From Proteus sp. FME41 (GTDB taxonomy: Bacteria > Pseudomonadota > Gammaproteobacteria > Enterobacterales > Enterobacteriaceae), in NCBI RefSeq assembly GCF_014897315.1, contig NZ_JABUYL010000003.1:62001-126000 (forward strand): a stretch of DNA of 64,000 bases, read 5' to 3'. Below the pieces are notes generated by a model, which saw nothing but the letters and a program-made list of their open reading frames with translations, was not told where the DNA came from and did not search any database. Below are positions 29,892-39,791 of this stretch, piece after piece. The position numbers and the translations under genes are program-made. Position 1 is the stretch's first letter; the number at the start of each line of letters is the position of its first letter.

Positions 29892-30237
29892 TTTCGTTCT
29901 ATTTAATTACCTTCGTTTTATTTTTGCTATTTTTATTTTTTATAGTAGTAGGGTTGTTAATTCTTAATTTAGATATCGTTTTATTCACGTTTTCTTATCA
30001 GTAGAATGATTACACACCATCATGCCGTTAACTTATTACGGCATGACTGCACTGCTTTACTCAACTTTTCTTCCCATTATAAATATCATCATTAATTTTC
30101 TTATAATGCATCGATACATTGAATCTATTATTTTCTATATGAACAATATTAATATTCAGAGTCGAAAAATAACACATATGATGAGTAAATATAGGGAATG
30201 TAAATAGAGAAAGATAAACTTTAAGGAGCTAGAAATT
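29892..30237. other. intergenic region between hha and ffs
   Basis: About 345 AT-rich bases. It contains one perfect 8-base inverted repeat at 30021-30045 (CATGCCGT / ACGGCATG, 9-base loop) without a T run on either strand. It may serve as a 3' end structure for hha or ffs. A 61-codon frame overlapping it lacks a start signal and is not called. Confidence 0.5.
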
Positions 30238-30349
30238 GGGTGGGGCCTTGCCAGCGACATCCCGGCACACGCGATACCTGCCATGGCTGCTTCCTTCCGG
30301 ACCTGACCGAGTTAACAAGTTAGCGTTGCGGGAGAACCAACAAGACCCC
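30238..30349 (-). ncRNA. ffs: 4.5S RNA (bacterial SRP RNA)
   Basis: Read on the minus strand, the sequence contains the conserved SRP RNA apical domain (CAGGTCCGGAAGGAAGCAGC) and the terminal arms GGGGTCTTG and CAAGGCCCC that pair to close the rod. The overall order, including GTTGGTTCTCCCGCAACGC and GTGTGCCGGGATG, follows E. coli 4.5S RNA (114 bases). It binds Ffh and directs membrane proteins to FtsY. The exact ends are estimated from the closing stem. Confidence 0.97.
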
Positions 30350-30676
30350 ATAGATTGTCTTATTGCTAAGACGTCACGCATTATGTTTTAAACTCACCAA
30401 AATAGCAAGGACAGTGAGCCTAAGTGATGATTAATTACCCAAATTAGCATTATCTTTTACTCAACAACCTCTCACGTTTTTCCCCCACCTCATTTACCCA
30501 TCAATGAGACCCAATTTCATTGGTTAAAAAGCAATAAGCTTATAAACTAAAAAATAAATATTCATGCGTCATTAGGCGCAATTTAAGATAAAAAGGGAGA
30601 TTGTTTTTTTATCTTTCTTAGGATTGTATATAATCAATTCTATAAAAATAACCCGATCTAATGATACAGGTACACT
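30350..30676. other. divergent ffs/tesB promoter region
   Basis: This region lies between the 5' ends of ffs (leftward) and tesB (rightward). A perfect -10 hexamer TATAAT at 30629-30634 is 43 bases before the tesB ATG. Its -35 partner is poor. I do not see a convincing consensus promoter for ffs. No additional gene is evident. Confidence 0.5.
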
Positions 30677-31552
30677 ATGAGTCAGGCATTGAAAGATCTC
30701 ATCAATTTGATGGCGCTTGAAAAAATAGAAGAAGGTCTATTTAGAGGTCAAAGCGAAGATTTAGGATTACCTCAAGTTTTTGGTGGGCAAGTGGTAGGCC
30801 AAGCGCTGTGTGCAGCAAAACAGACTATTGCAGATAATCGCTATATCAACTCATTTCATAGCTATTTTTTGCGCCCAGGTGATAGCCACAAACCTATCGT
30901 TTATGACGTAGAATTTATTCGTGATGGCGGTTCATTTAGTACCCGTAGAGTGAGTGCTATCCAACAGGGTAAACCTATCTTTTATATGACGGTCTCTTTT
31001 CAAGAGTTCGAAGAAGGTTTTGAGCACCAAGATACAATGCCCGACGTACCATTTCCTAATGAACTCATCCCACAAGATGAAATTCTGAAAAAACTCGCAC
31101 CTAAATTACCTGAGCCTATTAGATCGTTAGCATTACGAGAACCCCCCTTTGAAGCACGCCCGGTGCAATACTTTAGTCCTTTTGGCTACGCTAAAGCACC
31201 AGCCGAGCGCTATGTTTGGTATCGTAGTCGTGGTGAGATGCCATCAGATCCTTTCTTGCATCAATACTTGCTCGGTTATGTTTCTGATTTTGACTTTTTA
31301 CCCACTGCTCTCCAACCTTACGGCTTAGGCTTTATGGATCCAAGCCTTCAAGTTGCCACTATTGATCATTCAATGTGGTTTCATCGCCCATTTCGCATTG
31401 ATGACTGGCTACTTTATGTGATTGAAAGCCCGTCTGCATCAGGAGGGAGAGGATTTGTTAGAGGTAAATTCTTTAATACAAACGGTCAGTTAGTGGCCTC
31501 TTCTGTTCAAGAAGGTGTTATTCGCCAAAAACGGACTAAATACTCTAAATAA
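30677..31552 (+). CDS. tesB: acyl-CoA thioesterase II
   Basis: Hydrolyses medium and long chain acyl-CoA to fatty acid and CoA. The 291-residue protein is a double hot-dog enzyme: the first half has [14 protein letters not shown] and [12 protein letters not shown], the second has [20 protein letters not shown] and [12 protein letters not shown]. coli TesB has 286 residues. It lies beside amtB-glnK in convergent orientation, as in E. coli. Confidence 0.96.
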   Translation: MSQALKDLINLMALEKIEEGLFRGQSEDLGLPQVFGGQVVGQALCAAKQTIADNRYINSFHSYFLRPGDSHKPIVYDVEFIRDGGSFSTRRVSAIQQGKPIFYMTVSFQEFEEGFEHQDTMPDVPFPNELIPQDEILKKLAPKLPEPIRSLALREPPFEARPVQYFSPFGYAKAPAERYVWYRSRGEMPSDPFLHQYLLGYVSDFDFLPTALQPYGLGFMDPSLQVATIDHSMWFHRPFRIDDWLLYVIESPSASGGRGFVRGKFFNTNGQLVASSVQEGVIRQKRTKYSK

Positions 31553-31561
31553 TTTACTGAT

Positions 31562-31590
31562 ATATTCCCCCCTCAAAAGAGGGGGAATAG
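31562..31590. terminator. GC-rich hairpin between convergent tesB and amtB
   Basis: TATTCCCCCCTC and GAGGGGGAATA pair around an AAAA loop, nine bases after the tesB stop. There is no T run on either side, so it may act as a weak or Rho-assisted end for both genes. Confidence 0.45.
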
Positions 31591-31594
31591 ACAA

Positions 31595-32887
31595 TTACTG
31601 CTGATACGCCCTTTCACCATGAGTGGTTAAATCTAATCCATCATGCTCTTCTTCTTCAGAAACACGTAACCCCACCAATTTATCTGAAATTTTAAAACCG
31701 ATATATGCCACAATTCCCGACCAAACAACGGTGATCGCAACGCTTATTAACTGAATTAACACCTGTTTACTTAATGTCATACCATCGCTGTATCCCACGC
31801 CACCTAAAAAAGATGCAGTAAACACTCCCGTTAATAAACAGCCTGCGATACCACACGTGCCATGAATACCAAAAACATCACAAACATCATCTGCTTTTAA
31901 CCAACGTTTTAGCGTAACAACGCCCCAAAGCCCAATAATTCCACCAATAATGCCAATAAATAACGCGCCCATCACGCCAACCGTACCCGCAGCAGGTGTA
32001 ATTGCCACCAGCCCAGCAATACAACCTGAGCAACTGCCTAACATGGATGGTTTTCCTCTCGTTAACCATTCTGAAACAGTCCAAGAAAGCACGGCGCCTG
32101 CTGTTGCAACAACCGTATTTAAAAAGGCTAAAGCGGCGATAGCATTTGCGCTCCCTGCTGAGCCTGCATTAAAACCAAACCAACCAATATAAAGTACGGC
32201 TGTCCCCGTAAACACCATTGGTAAATTATGAGGCTTAAGTGCTACATACTGATAATCACGCCGTTTCCCCAGTAAGTAAGCACCAACAAGAGCTGCAACT
32301 GCTGCATTGATATGAACAACCGTTCCTCCGGCAAAATCTAGCGCACCATCATCAATTAACCAACCCCCTTCCCCCCATACCATGTGGGCAATAGGAATAT
32401 AAGAAAGCGTAAACCAAATAACCGTAAAAATAAGCAGAGCAGAAAATCGGATGCGCTCACCTAATGCACCAACAATTAATGCAACAGTGATAACGGCAAA
32501 AGAACCTTGAAAAGCAATATGCACATATTGGTTAATTACCCCTGACAACGAATCCAACGAAACATTATTTAAAAAAGTAAGTGACCACCCACCCCAAATT
32601 TTATTACCTGCAGTAAATGCCAAACTGTAGCCAAAGATAATCCAAAGAATGACAATGACACTAAAGATCATCATCACTTGTGTCACCAAAGAAAGCACAT
32701 TTTTGCTTCTCAACAATCCCCCATAAAACAAAGCAATACCAGGTATCGTCATAAAAAAAACGAGTGCGGTGCATATCAGCATAAAGCCATTATCTGCTTT
32801 ATCAATAATCACTGTTTCAGCAGCAAACGCAGATGAAGAAAAGTATGTAAGCACTAACATTAAGAATAAAGAAAGTAAGTTTTTCAT
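31595..32887 (-). CDS. amtB: ammonium channel AmtB
   Basis: A trimeric inner-membrane ammonium channel. The 430-residue product has a signal peptide (LMLVLTYFSSSAFA), then eleven membrane helices. Family signatures visible are the LFYGGLLRSKNVLS segment after the first helix, AHMVWGEGGWL with the first pore histidine, FAGGTVVHINAA, and FGIHGTCGIAG with the second pore histidine. It is encoded 12 bases after glnK, whose product plugs the channel when nitrogen is plentiful. Confidence 0.97.
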   Translation of the reverse strand: MKNLLSLFLMLVLTYFSSSAFAAETVIIDKADNGFMLICTALVFFMTIPGIALFYGGLLRSKNVLSLVTQVMMIFSVIVILWIIFGYSLAFTAGNKIWGGWSLTFLNNVSLDSLSGVINQYVHIAFQGSFAVITVALIVGALGERIRFSALLIFTVIWFTLSYIPIAHMVWGEGGWLIDDGALDFAGGTVVHINAAVAALVGAYLLGKRRDYQYVALKPHNLPMVFTGTAVLYIGWFGFNAGSAGSANAIAALAFLNTVVATAGAVLSWTVSEWLTRGKPSMLGSCSGCIAGLVAITPAAGTVGVMGALFIGIIGGIIGLWGVVTLKRWLKADDVCDVFGIHGTCGIAGCLLTGVFTASFLGGVGYSDGMTLSKQVLIQLISVAITVVWSGIVAYIGFKISDKLVGLRVSEEEEHDGLDLTTHGERAYQQ

Positions 32888-32899
32888 TGAAATTCTCCT

Positions 32900-33238
32900 T
32901 TAAAGTGCTTCATCACCAGACTCACCCGTACGAATACGAACAGCCTGCAATAACGCCAAAACAAAAATTTTTCCATCACCGACTTTGCCTGTATCTGCTG
33001 CTTCCATAATAGTTTGTATAACGGGCTCAAGTTGTTCATCACAAATAGCGAGTTCTATTTTTACTTTAGGGAGAAAATTGACTTCATACTCTGCACCTCT
33101 ATAAAGCTCTGCATGTCCTTTTTGTCGTCCATATCCTTTAACTTCACTGATTGTCATCCCTTTTATTCCTAAATCAGAAAGTCGTTCTCTTACCTCGTCT
33201 AATTTAAATGGCTTAATAATGGCGATAATATATTTCAT
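32900..33238 (-). CDS. glnK: PII nitrogen regulatory protein GlnK
   Basis: A 112-residue trimeric signal protein. The T-loop GHAELYRGAEYEVNFLPK carries the uridylylation tyrosine Y51, and the B and C loops are seen as TGKVGDGKIFV and VRIRTGESGDEAL. Pairing with amtB and a sigma-54 promoter with an NtrC site upstream identify it as glnK, not glnB. Confidence 0.97.
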   Translation of the reverse strand: MKYIIAIIKPFKLDEVRERLSDLGIKGMTISEVKGYGRQKGHAELYRGAEYEVNFLPKVKIELAICDEQLEPVIQTIMEAADTGKVGDGKIFVLALLQAVRIRTGESGDEAL

Positions 33239-33276
33239 ATAAACCTCATCGATGTTAGAAAGAACAAGATTTATAG

Positions 33277-33292
33277 AGCAAAAGACATGCCA
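33277..33292 (-). promoter_or_regulatory. sigma-54 promoter of glnK-amtB
   Basis: On the minus strand TTGGCATGTCTTTTGCT has the -24 GG and -12 GC separated by exactly 10 bases and matches the consensus TGGCACG-N4-TTGC except for one base. It lies about 40 bases before the glnK ATG. Confidence 0.88.
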
Positions 33293-33353
33293 ATTTTTAA
33301 TTGATTGATACTTAAAGAAAAATAAAAAAAATCAAGTTATAATAATTAAAATC

Positions 33354-33370
33354 ATCACCATATTGGTGCA
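33354..33370 (-). promoter_or_regulatory. NtrC binding site for glnK-amtB
   Basis: On the minus strand TGCACCA-ATA-TGGTGAT is a near-perfect NtrC palindrome (consensus TGCACCA-N3-TGGTGCA), about 60 bases upstream of the -24 element, a usual activator distance. A second clear copy was not found. Confidence 0.8.
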
Positions 33371-33412
33371 AAAAATACACTATTTTGATAAAAGTGAGAT
33401 AAATAGAAAGCA

Positions 33413-33445
33413 AAAAAAGAGCACATAAAATTTATGTGCTCTTTA
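33413..33445 (-). terminator. intrinsic terminator of mdlAB
   Basis: AAAGAGCACATAAA pairs with TTTATGTGCTCTTT, with a T run on the minus strand side. It starts 30 bases beyond the mdlB stop. Confidence 0.85.
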
Positions 33446-33473
33446 AAAAAAACAGATGTTAATTTTAAGATAA

Positions 33474-35261
33474 TTAGTCTACTTCAGCAGGATTTTCTAC
33501 TTGTAAGGACTCTCTAACTTGCTGCAATTGATACATATTATAGTATCGCCCTTTTTGTGAGAGTAATTTAGCATGATCCCCCTGCTCTACAATTGCACCA
33601 CGATGAAGCACCACAATTTCATTAGCTTCAATAATGGTAGACAGTCGATGTGCAATAACAATAAGTGTCGTTTTCTCTCTCACCACTTTCAATGCTTTTT
33701 GTATAGCTTGTTCTGTTCCTGAATCAATATTTGCCGTTGCTTCATCAAGAATAAGAATACGAGGCGGAATTAATAATACACGCGCTAATGCAAGAAGTTG
33801 TTTTTGCCCTGCTGATAATCGATTCCCTTGTTCGCCTAATTCAGTCTGTAATCCTTTAGGTAATGCTTTAACCCACTTATCCAGTTGCACTGTCTCTAAT
33901 ACTTGCCATAAATGCGACTCATTGCATTCTCGGCCCAACGTAATATTGTCATACAGAGAACCGGATAATAAAACGGGATCTTGTTGTACCATTGCAATAC
34001 CACTGCGTAATGCCGCGTGAGAATAATCTTCTAGTGGTTGCCCATCTAAAGTGATACTCCCTTTTTGCCAAGGGTAATTTCCCATTAACAAACTTGCTAA
34101 TGTACTTTTTCCACTTCCAGTATGCCCAACAAATGCGACAAAATGGCGCGCAGGAATAGCTAAATTGATCGCTTTTAATACCCATTGCTCATCACGATAA
34201 GCAAACCAAAGAGAATTAACATCGATATTGCCTTGAGTGATAGCTTGAGATGATGAGCCATAATGTTGTAAAGGGGCGTCCATCAGTTCAAAAACACGTT
34301 CACCAGAGACAACGGCCTGCTGCAAAATAGATTGTTGAGAGGTCAGTGTGATCAAGGGTTCATTTAATCGCCCTAAATAACTAATAAAGGCATATATAAC
34401 CCCAACACCAATGACTGCACTACCTTGATAGCCAAATAGCATCAATAAGCCACACAAAACTAATGCAGATAGCATACTCAATAAAGGACGTAATAATAGT
34501 CCATCGAGTTTCAATGCTTTCATACGAGCTTGATAATGTTGCCAGCTATCATCAGAGATATTTTCGCCAAATCGAGCTTGTTGCCTAAATTGCTGAATCA
34601 CTGACATACCATTAATGACCTCATGAAAGCCGTCATTAATGTTTGCAAGAAAATGACGTACATTACGCACTATCGGCGTACTGAGTCGCTGATAAAGCAT
34701 CATTACACCAATAACAGCAGGAAAGATTGTCATTGCCACTAGGGCCATTTGCCACTCTAATAAGAACATGGCAATCAACATAACAACGACTAAAGCAATA
34801 GCACGGAATAATGTCGGTAATACGTTAACAAACAAGTCTTTAATTGTTTCGGTATCATTTGTAACACGAGAAATTAATTGCCCCACAGGTTGATTATCAA
34901 AAGCACTTAATGGCTGTTTTAGTGCCGCACTCATTACATCTGTACGTAATTGTTGTACAACGCCCACAGCGGCATGATTAAACACAATCGCCTGATAATA
35001 GTGAAGTGTTGCGGCAATTATTTGCAATAAAATAAAAGCCAGTGCTAAACCTAATGAGGACGTCAATTCAACATTATTGGTCGCGACTTTTGCATCAATA
35101 AAATAGCCAACAATTAATGGGCCGCCTACTTCAGCCACGGCGGCTACCCACAACATAACGACACCCCATGTCATCGGTTTGCGATAGGCTTTACCGTAAG
35201 TTAAAAGACGCTTTAATGCAGGAAATAGCGCTTTAACGGATTTATTTTTACTCATCGTCAT
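33474..35261 (-). CDS. mdlB: heterodimeric ABC exporter subunit MdlB (SmdB)
   Basis: A 595-residue half-transporter: six-helix membrane domain (about 20-310) and C-terminal ATPase (about 340-580). Walker A is [10 protein letters not shown], the signature is LSAGQKQLL (Ala in place of the second Gly), Walker B is [10 protein letters not shown]. Together with MdlA it forms a multidrug-type exporter of uncertain substrate. The start overlaps mdlA by 14 bases (ATG 35261; ATG 35255 is also possible), so the pair is coupled. Confidence 0.95.
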   Translation of the reverse strand: MTMSKNKSVKALFPALKRLLTYGKAYRKPMTWGVVMLWVAAVAEVGGPLIVGYFIDAKVATNNVELTSSLGLALAFILLQIIAATLHYYQAIVFNHAAVGVVQQLRTDVMSAALKQPLSAFDNQPVGQLISRVTNDTETIKDLFVNVLPTLFRAIALVVVMLIAMFLLEWQMALVAMTIFPAVIGVMMLYQRLSTPIVRNVRHFLANINDGFHEVINGMSVIQQFRQQARFGENISDDSWQHYQARMKALKLDGLLLRPLLSMLSALVLCGLLMLFGYQGSAVIGVGVIYAFISYLGRLNEPLITLTSQQSILQQAVVSGERVFELMDAPLQHYGSSSQAITQGNIDVNSLWFAYRDEQWVLKAINLAIPARHFVAFVGHTGSGKSTLASLLMGNYPWQKGSITLDGQPLEDYSHAALRSGIAMVQQDPVLLSGSLYDNITLGRECNESHLWQVLETVQLDKWVKALPKGLQTELGEQGNRLSAGQKQLLALARVLLIPPRILILDEATANIDSGTEQAIQKALKVVREKTTLIVIAHRLSTIIEANEIVVLHRGAIVEQGDHAKLLSQKGRYYNMYQLQQVRESLQVENPAEVD

Positions 35262-36993
35262 CCAGCGCTGCCTCTAGTTGCTGATAATGGTACATATCCT
35301 GATACCAACCTGGTATTGAAATTAATTGTTGATGTGTACCTTGTTCTATAACTTCACCTTGTTTTAGGACTAAAATATTTGTGGCACCCACTAATGCAGA
35401 TAAACGATGTGCGCTGATAATCAACGTTCTATCTTTTCGCCATTGTGATAAATTTTGTAAAATTTGATATTCAGTTTGTCCATCAACCGCAGACAATGCA
35501 TCATCTAACAACAAAATTTCAGCATCTAATAGCAGTGCGCGAGCAATAGAAATACGCTGTTTTTGTCCCCCTGACAACATCACACCTTTTTCACCAACTT
35601 GCGTTTGGTAACCTTCAGGTAAACGTAAAATATCATCGTGAATATTTGCCAATTTGGCGACCGCTTCTATTTCATCTTTTGTTGCGTCAGGGCGACCCAA
35701 TGCAATATTTCCGGCAATAGTATCTGAAAATAAGAAAGGTGTTTGATTAACCACCGCTAATCGTGCACGCCATGCATCCAGTTTTAATTGATAAATAGGT
35801 ACGGATTGAAAACAAACTTCACCATCAGTGACATCATAAAGTCGTTGAATGACAGAAAGTAGTGTGCTTTTACCACTGCCGGTTACCCCACAAAGACCCA
35901 GCATATTCCCTGGCGATAAAGTGAAATGAATATTTTTAAGCACATCCGTCGATTGTTCAGGATACTGAAAACGCTTGATATCAACAGATAAAACACCGCG
36001 ACCTTGTTTTGGTAATAATTCACCATCAATCATATCCAGTTTTTCGTTCAACAAACTGTTAATTCGACTATAAGCCGCACTACCACGTTCAACAATATTA
36101 AACATCCATGCTAACGCCAGCATAGGCCAAATCATTTGTCCTAAATACATCACAAAGCTGGTTAATTCACCTAATGTCATCTTGCCATTAAGAACAAGAT
36201 AACTCCCTCCTGCAACAGCGATTAAGTTAGCAAAGCCGATCGCCATAAAAATAGTCGGATCAAATAACGCATCAACTCTTGCGACACGCATATTCTGTCG
36301 CCCAGTTTCTTTTGCTACGTCATCAAAACGAGAGGCATGTTGTTGCTCTAGCCCAAATGATTTGATCATACGAATACTGCTTAGGCTTTCTTGTGCTTGA
36401 TTATTCAGTGAAGAAAAAAGAGCTTGAGCGGTTTTAAAGCGACTGTGTAGTTTGTCTCCATAGCGCTTAATCAAAATTGCCATTAATGGCATAGGTAACA
36501 ATGAAATTAATGTCAATTCCCAGCTTAGTTGGATACTCATCATGACAAGCACCGCAAGCCCCATGACCATAGAATCCACTAAAGTCAGTACACCTTCACC
36601 CGCAGCAAAGACAACTTTATCAACATCATTTGTCGTACGTGCAATTAAATCACCAGTACGATAACGATAATAGAAAGAGGAAGATTGTTGATTCAATTGT
36701 TGGTAGATCTGCATCCGCAGTTTTACCGCTAATTGATAAGAGGCACCAAATAGCCAAAGACGCCAAAAATAACGCAAAAGATAAACCGCGAGGGCAATTA
36801 AGACCATCACGCCAACCCAATTCATTACTTGACTAAACGACAGACTATGGTTATCGACACCATCCACAATGATCCCAACAATCTTAGGTGGGATCACTTG
36901 TAATACTGCGATAACCATCAATAAGAAAATAGCACCGACATAACGACGCCATTCACTGAGGAAATACCAACTGAGCTGTGAAAATAGAGCCAC
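35248..36993 (-). CDS. mdlA: heterodimeric ABC exporter subunit MdlA (SmdA)
   Basis: A 581-residue half-transporter with six membrane helices and an ATPase domain: Walker [11 protein letters not shown], canonical signature LSGGQKQRI and Walker [14 protein letters not shown], where Asp replaces the usual catalytic Glu. MdlB has Glu at this place, so this pair looks like an asymmetric exporter with one degenerate ATP site. E. coli MdlA has 590 residues and the same neighbours, decR upstream and mdlB downstream. Confidence 0.95.
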   Translation of the reverse strand: MALFSQLSWYFLSEWRRYVGAIFLLMVIAVLQVIPPKIVGIIVDGVDNHSLSFSQVMNWVGVMVLIALAVYLLRYFWRLWLFGASYQLAVKLRMQIYQQLNQQSSSFYYRYRTGDLIARTTNDVDKVVFAAGEGVLTLVDSMVMGLAVLVMMSIQLSWELTLISLLPMPLMAILIKRYGDKLHSRFKTAQALFSSLNNQAQESLSSIRMIKSFGLEQQHASRFDDVAKETGRQNMRVARVDALFDPTIFMAIGFANLIAVAGGSYLVLNGKMTLGELTSFVMYLGQMIWPMLALAWMFNIVERGSAAYSRINSLLNEKLDMIDGELLPKQGRGVLSVDIKRFQYPEQSTDVLKNIHFTLSPGNMLGLCGVTGSGKSTLLSVIQRLYDVTDGEVCFQSVPIYQLKLDAWRARLAVVNQTPFLFSDTIAGNIALGRPDATKDEIEAVAKLANIHDDILRLPEGYQTQVGEKGVMLSGGQKQRISIARALLLDAEILLLDDALSAVDGQTEYQILQNLSQWRKDRTLIISAHRLSALVGATNILVLKQGEVIEQGTHQQLISIPGWYQDMYHYQQLEAALDDDE

Positions 36994-37049
36994 GCCTTAA
37001 ATCCTAAGGTTATACAAAAAATAAAAGTGCCAGTTGGTAAAGATGAACC

Positions 37050-37511
37050 TTATTCAGGTATCGGCATTGCCGTTGTGTATTTAATTTTTTCCATTGCAAA
37101 GTTAGAAGTCACGTCAATAAGGCCTGGTACACCATTAACCATACGCTTATAAAACAAGTCGTAACTTTTCATGTCTACCACTTCAACATGCATTAGATAA
37201 TCACACTCACCCGCCATTCGATAGAATGTCAGTACTTCTGGCATTTGCTTAACAAATGAAACAAACTGTTCGTACCATTCGCTGTTGTGTTGCTGTGTTC
37301 TAATCATAACAATAACTGTCAGCCCTAGCCCGATTTTTTCACTATCAAGCAATGCAACACGCTTACGAATATACCCTTCATCCTCAAGTCTTTTCAATCG
37401 TTTCCAGCAAGGCGTTGAGGTTAGGTTAACAGCCTCCGCCAAAGTATTCAGTGAGAGGCTTGAATCTTCCTGTAATAGCGCTAATAGTTTACGGTCAATC
37501 TTATCCAACAT
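37050..37511 (-). CDS. decR: Lrp-family regulator DecR (YbaO)
   Basis: A 153-residue AsnC/Lrp-type regulator: winged helix-turn-helix at the N-terminus ([20 protein letters not shown], then [20 protein letters not shown]) and a RAM ligand-binding domain. It is near-identical in layout to E. coli DecR, which senses cysteine and activates cyuPA. ATG 37511 has GGAG upstream and gives the conserved MLDKI start. The frame extends further upstream but that part is not conserved. A cyuA gene lies at 4052-5374. Confidence 0.93.
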   Translation of the reverse strand: MLDKIDRKLLALLQEDSSLSLNTLAEAVNLTSTPCWKRLKRLEDEGYIRKRVALLDSEKIGLGLTVIVMIRTQQHNSEWYEQFVSFVKQMPEVLTFYRMAGECDYLMHVEVVDMKSYDLFYKRMVNGVPGLIDVTSNFAMEKIKYTTAMPIPE

Positions 37512-37669
37512 AGATACTCCTTCAAAATATGCCCCTACAAAAAATAATGATAACCTGCCCCTAACTATAAGAGTAATCATCTAATGATAAATCGGTAATA
37601 AATTGCCATAATATATGTACTTTTATGCGTACTAACCCTTACGAAAATTCAATATTCAGGAGTATTCTG

Positions 37670-38368
37670 ATGAAAAAAACGGTCGTTGTCTTTAGTGGTG
37701 GACAAGATTCGACAACTTGCCTTATTCAAGCAATAGAAAAGTTCGACGAAGTTCATTGCATCACGTTTAATTATGGGCAACGCCATAAAGAAGAAATTGA
37801 GGTAGCACAAAAAGTTAGTCGATCACTAGGGGTAACTGCGCATAAAGTTTTAGATGTAAGTTTACTCAATGAACTCGCTATCAGTAGTTTAACTCGCGAC
37901 AATATCCCTGTTCCTGATTTCAAAGAAAGTGAACAGAGTGATATTCCAAGCACCTTTGTCCCCGGAAGAAATATTCTTTTCCTCACTTTAGCAGCAATTT
38001 ATGCTTACCAAATTGGGGCTGAAAGTATCATTACAGGTGTTTGTGAAACTGATTTTTCTGGTTATCCTGATTGTCGTGATGAATTTGTTAAAGCGTTGAA
38101 TCATGCAGTCAGCTTAGGTATTGCACGTGATATTAAATTTACCACGCCATTGATGTGGCTAGATAAAGCCGAAACTTGGGCTTTAGCTGATTACTATAAA
38201 AAGCTAGATTTTATACGTCATGAAACCTTAACTTGCTATAACGGTATTCAAGGTGATGGTTGTGGTGAGTGTGCAGCTTGTCATTTAAGACAACGCGGGT
38301 TGAACACCTATTTAGAAAATAAAACGCAAATAATGCAGTCTATGAAACAAAAAGTTGGATTGAAATAA
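37670..38368 (+). CDS. queC: 7-cyano-7-deazaguanine synthase
   Basis: QueC makes preQ0 from 7-carboxy-7-deazaguanine, ATP and ammonia in queuosine biosynthesis. The 232-residue protein has the N-type ATP pyrophosphatase loop SGGQDST (9-15) and a C-terminal zinc site of four cysteines ([16 protein letters not shown]). I use ATG 37670 with CAGGAG upstream; an earlier in-frame ATG lacks it. It is divergent from decR. Confidence 0.97.
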   Translation: MKKTVVVFSGGQDSTTCLIQAIEKFDEVHCITFNYGQRHKEEIEVAQKVSRSLGVTAHKVLDVSLLNELAISSLTRDNIPVPDFKESEQSDIPSTFVPGRNILFLTLAAIYAYQIGAESIITGVCETDFSGYPDCRDEFVKALNHAVSLGIARDIKFTTPLMWLDKAETWALADYYKKLDFIRHETLTCYNGIQGDGCGECAACHLRQRGLNTYLENKTQIMQSMKQKVGLK

Positions 38369-38377
38369 TCTTAGAGT

Positions 38378-38412
38378 ATGCAGTGATAACTCACCAAGTA
38401 TTATCACTGCAT
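38378..38412. terminator. hairpin between convergent queC and fadM
   Basis: ATGCAGTGATAA and TTATCACTGCAT form a perfect 12-base stem with an 11-base loop, 10 bases after the queC stop. It lacks a T run, so termination strength is uncertain. Confidence 0.45.
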
Positions 38413-38473
38413 AAAATACGTTTAAATGACCTTAATAACGTTACGTTTATCCATCATGGGGTATTTATAGGTA

Positions 38474-38878
38474 TTATGATGATTGGCGGACATACTCAAG
38501 TTTTTCTCTTAATTGATCGGTAAGTGTTAGCGCTTTTTTTGTATTAATATCAACAAGAACAAAGGTAACCAATGCATCAGAAATAAGTGCACCATCATTT
38601 TTTCTGACTATTTTTTGAGATAGCACACCACTTTTCACCCCCACTTCAGCAATGTCACAATCAATCATCAATTCATCACCTAAATTTGCTGGTAAGCGAT
38701 AATTAATATTGATATTAGCAACCACCAAGGCTAAACCGTTACGTTTAAACCAAGAAAAATCTAAATGTTGCTCAATCCAATCCCATCGAGCCTGTTCTAA
38801 AAACTCAAGGTAACGTGCATTATTCACATGTTCAAAAACATCTAAATGAAAGCCATAAACTTTAATTAATGTACTCAT
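38474..38878 (-). CDS. fadM: long-chain acyl-CoA thioesterase FadM (YbaW)
   Basis: A 134-residue single hot-dog thioesterase. The signature HLDVFEHVNNARYLEFLEQARW carries the catalytic Asp. NININYRLPANLGDEL and ALVTFVLVDINTKKAL complete the 4HBT fold. E. coli FadM (132 residues) removes dead-end acyl-CoA intermediates of beta-oxidation and is controlled by FadR. Neighbours queC and ybaV agree with E. coli. Confidence 0.93.
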   Translation of the reverse strand: MSTLIKVYGFHLDVFEHVNNARYLEFLEQARWDWIEQHLDFSWFKRNGLALVVANININYRLPANLGDELMIDCDIAEVGVKSGVLSQKIVRKNDGALISDALVTFVLVDINTKKALTLTDQLREKLEYVRQSS

Positions 38879-39129
38879 ATCAATTTATTACCTCTTGATT
38901 ATTCTAATAAACTTTTTATAAAGTTTTTTTGCGATACCATAAATATAGCCAAGAAAATAAATTTAGTAATTTCTGATATAGATTTATCGCATTTTCTTTT
39001 AACAAAGAAAATGTGAAGAAAATGTGTTTCTCTTATCAAAATAAAAATCAAAGAGAAACACAGGAATTTTCAATCAATATTCATGTTGTTACTATCACTT
39101 ATACTCAATATCGTATAAGAATGAATACC

Positions 39130-39507
39130 TTAATTAATAACAATAAAATCTCGATTTTGATCAACTAATTTCATTCCTATACCAAACACTTTTTCAAGTT
39201 CATCGATAGAAGTAAAACGCCCTAACTGTTCGCGATAATCAATAATGGCTTGCGCTTTTGCTTTTCCTATCCCTTTTAACCCCATTAATTCATCTACTGT
39301 TGCCGTATTTAAATCAACTTTACCTTCTGTATTTGTTTTGACTTCTTTAATACCACTATCAACGGATGTACTAGCTTCAATAGAAACCGTTGGTGTTGAA
39401 GTGGGTGTTTCTTCTGCATAAGAGAAAGGAGAAAGTCCTAATCCCAAAGCAAGGCAAAGAGAGGCCATAAAACCTGACAACATTTTTTTATCCATCTTCA
39501 TAATCAT
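39130..39507 (-). CDS. ybaV: ComEA-type helix-hairpin-helix protein YbaV
   Basis: A 125-residue exported protein with a signal peptide ([18 protein letters not shown]) and a low-complexity Thr/Ser linker, then one helix-hairpin-helix DNA-binding unit of the ComEA type ([20 protein letters not shown], then [19 protein letters not shown]). In competent bacteria such proteins bind incoming DNA in the periplasm. Its E. coli role is unsettled. ATG 39507 has AAGGAA five bases upstream. Confidence 0.92.
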   Translation of the reverse strand: MIMKMDKKMLSGFMASLCLALGLGLSPFSYAEETPTSTPTVSIEASTSVDSGIKEVKTNTEGKVDLNTATVDELMGLKGIGKAKAQAIIDYREQLGRFTSIDELEKVFGIGMKLVDQNRDFIVIN

Positions 39508-39740
39508 AATTTCCTTTTATTCAATAATTTTAAATTCAATCGCAAACAGAGATTTCCGAATGCAGAAAAAGAATGACAATATATTGATAAATAAGCAATT
39601 ATATAAAAATAGAACTACGAGAAAGTAGGAGAAATAAAAATGAACAAAAGAAGTATTACAAAAAATTGTCGGACTTGCTCTCAAATATGAACTTTTCGAG
39701 AGGCCGAGTTATTTGTTTAAATTATCGAGAATAGCATCCA

Positions 39741-39769
39741 TAAAAAAACCCAGCGTTATGCTGGGTTTT
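39741..39769 (-). terminator. intrinsic terminator of ppiD
   Basis: On the minus strand AAAACCCAGC / GCTGGGTTTT with loop ATAAC is followed by TTTTTTTA, about 20 bases after the ppiD stop. Confidence 0.92.
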
Positions 39770-39791
39770 CAATAAAATAACTCAAATTCGA

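Noticed and set aside
30022..30207. 61-codon + strand frame between hha and ffs
   Set aside because: Starts inside an inverted repeat, has no ribosome site and a composition expected from AT-rich noncoding DNA.
33474..36993. Drug-exporter genes as sign of acquired resistance island
   Set aside because: mdlAB occupy the conserved core position between glnK and decR, with no mobile element nearby.
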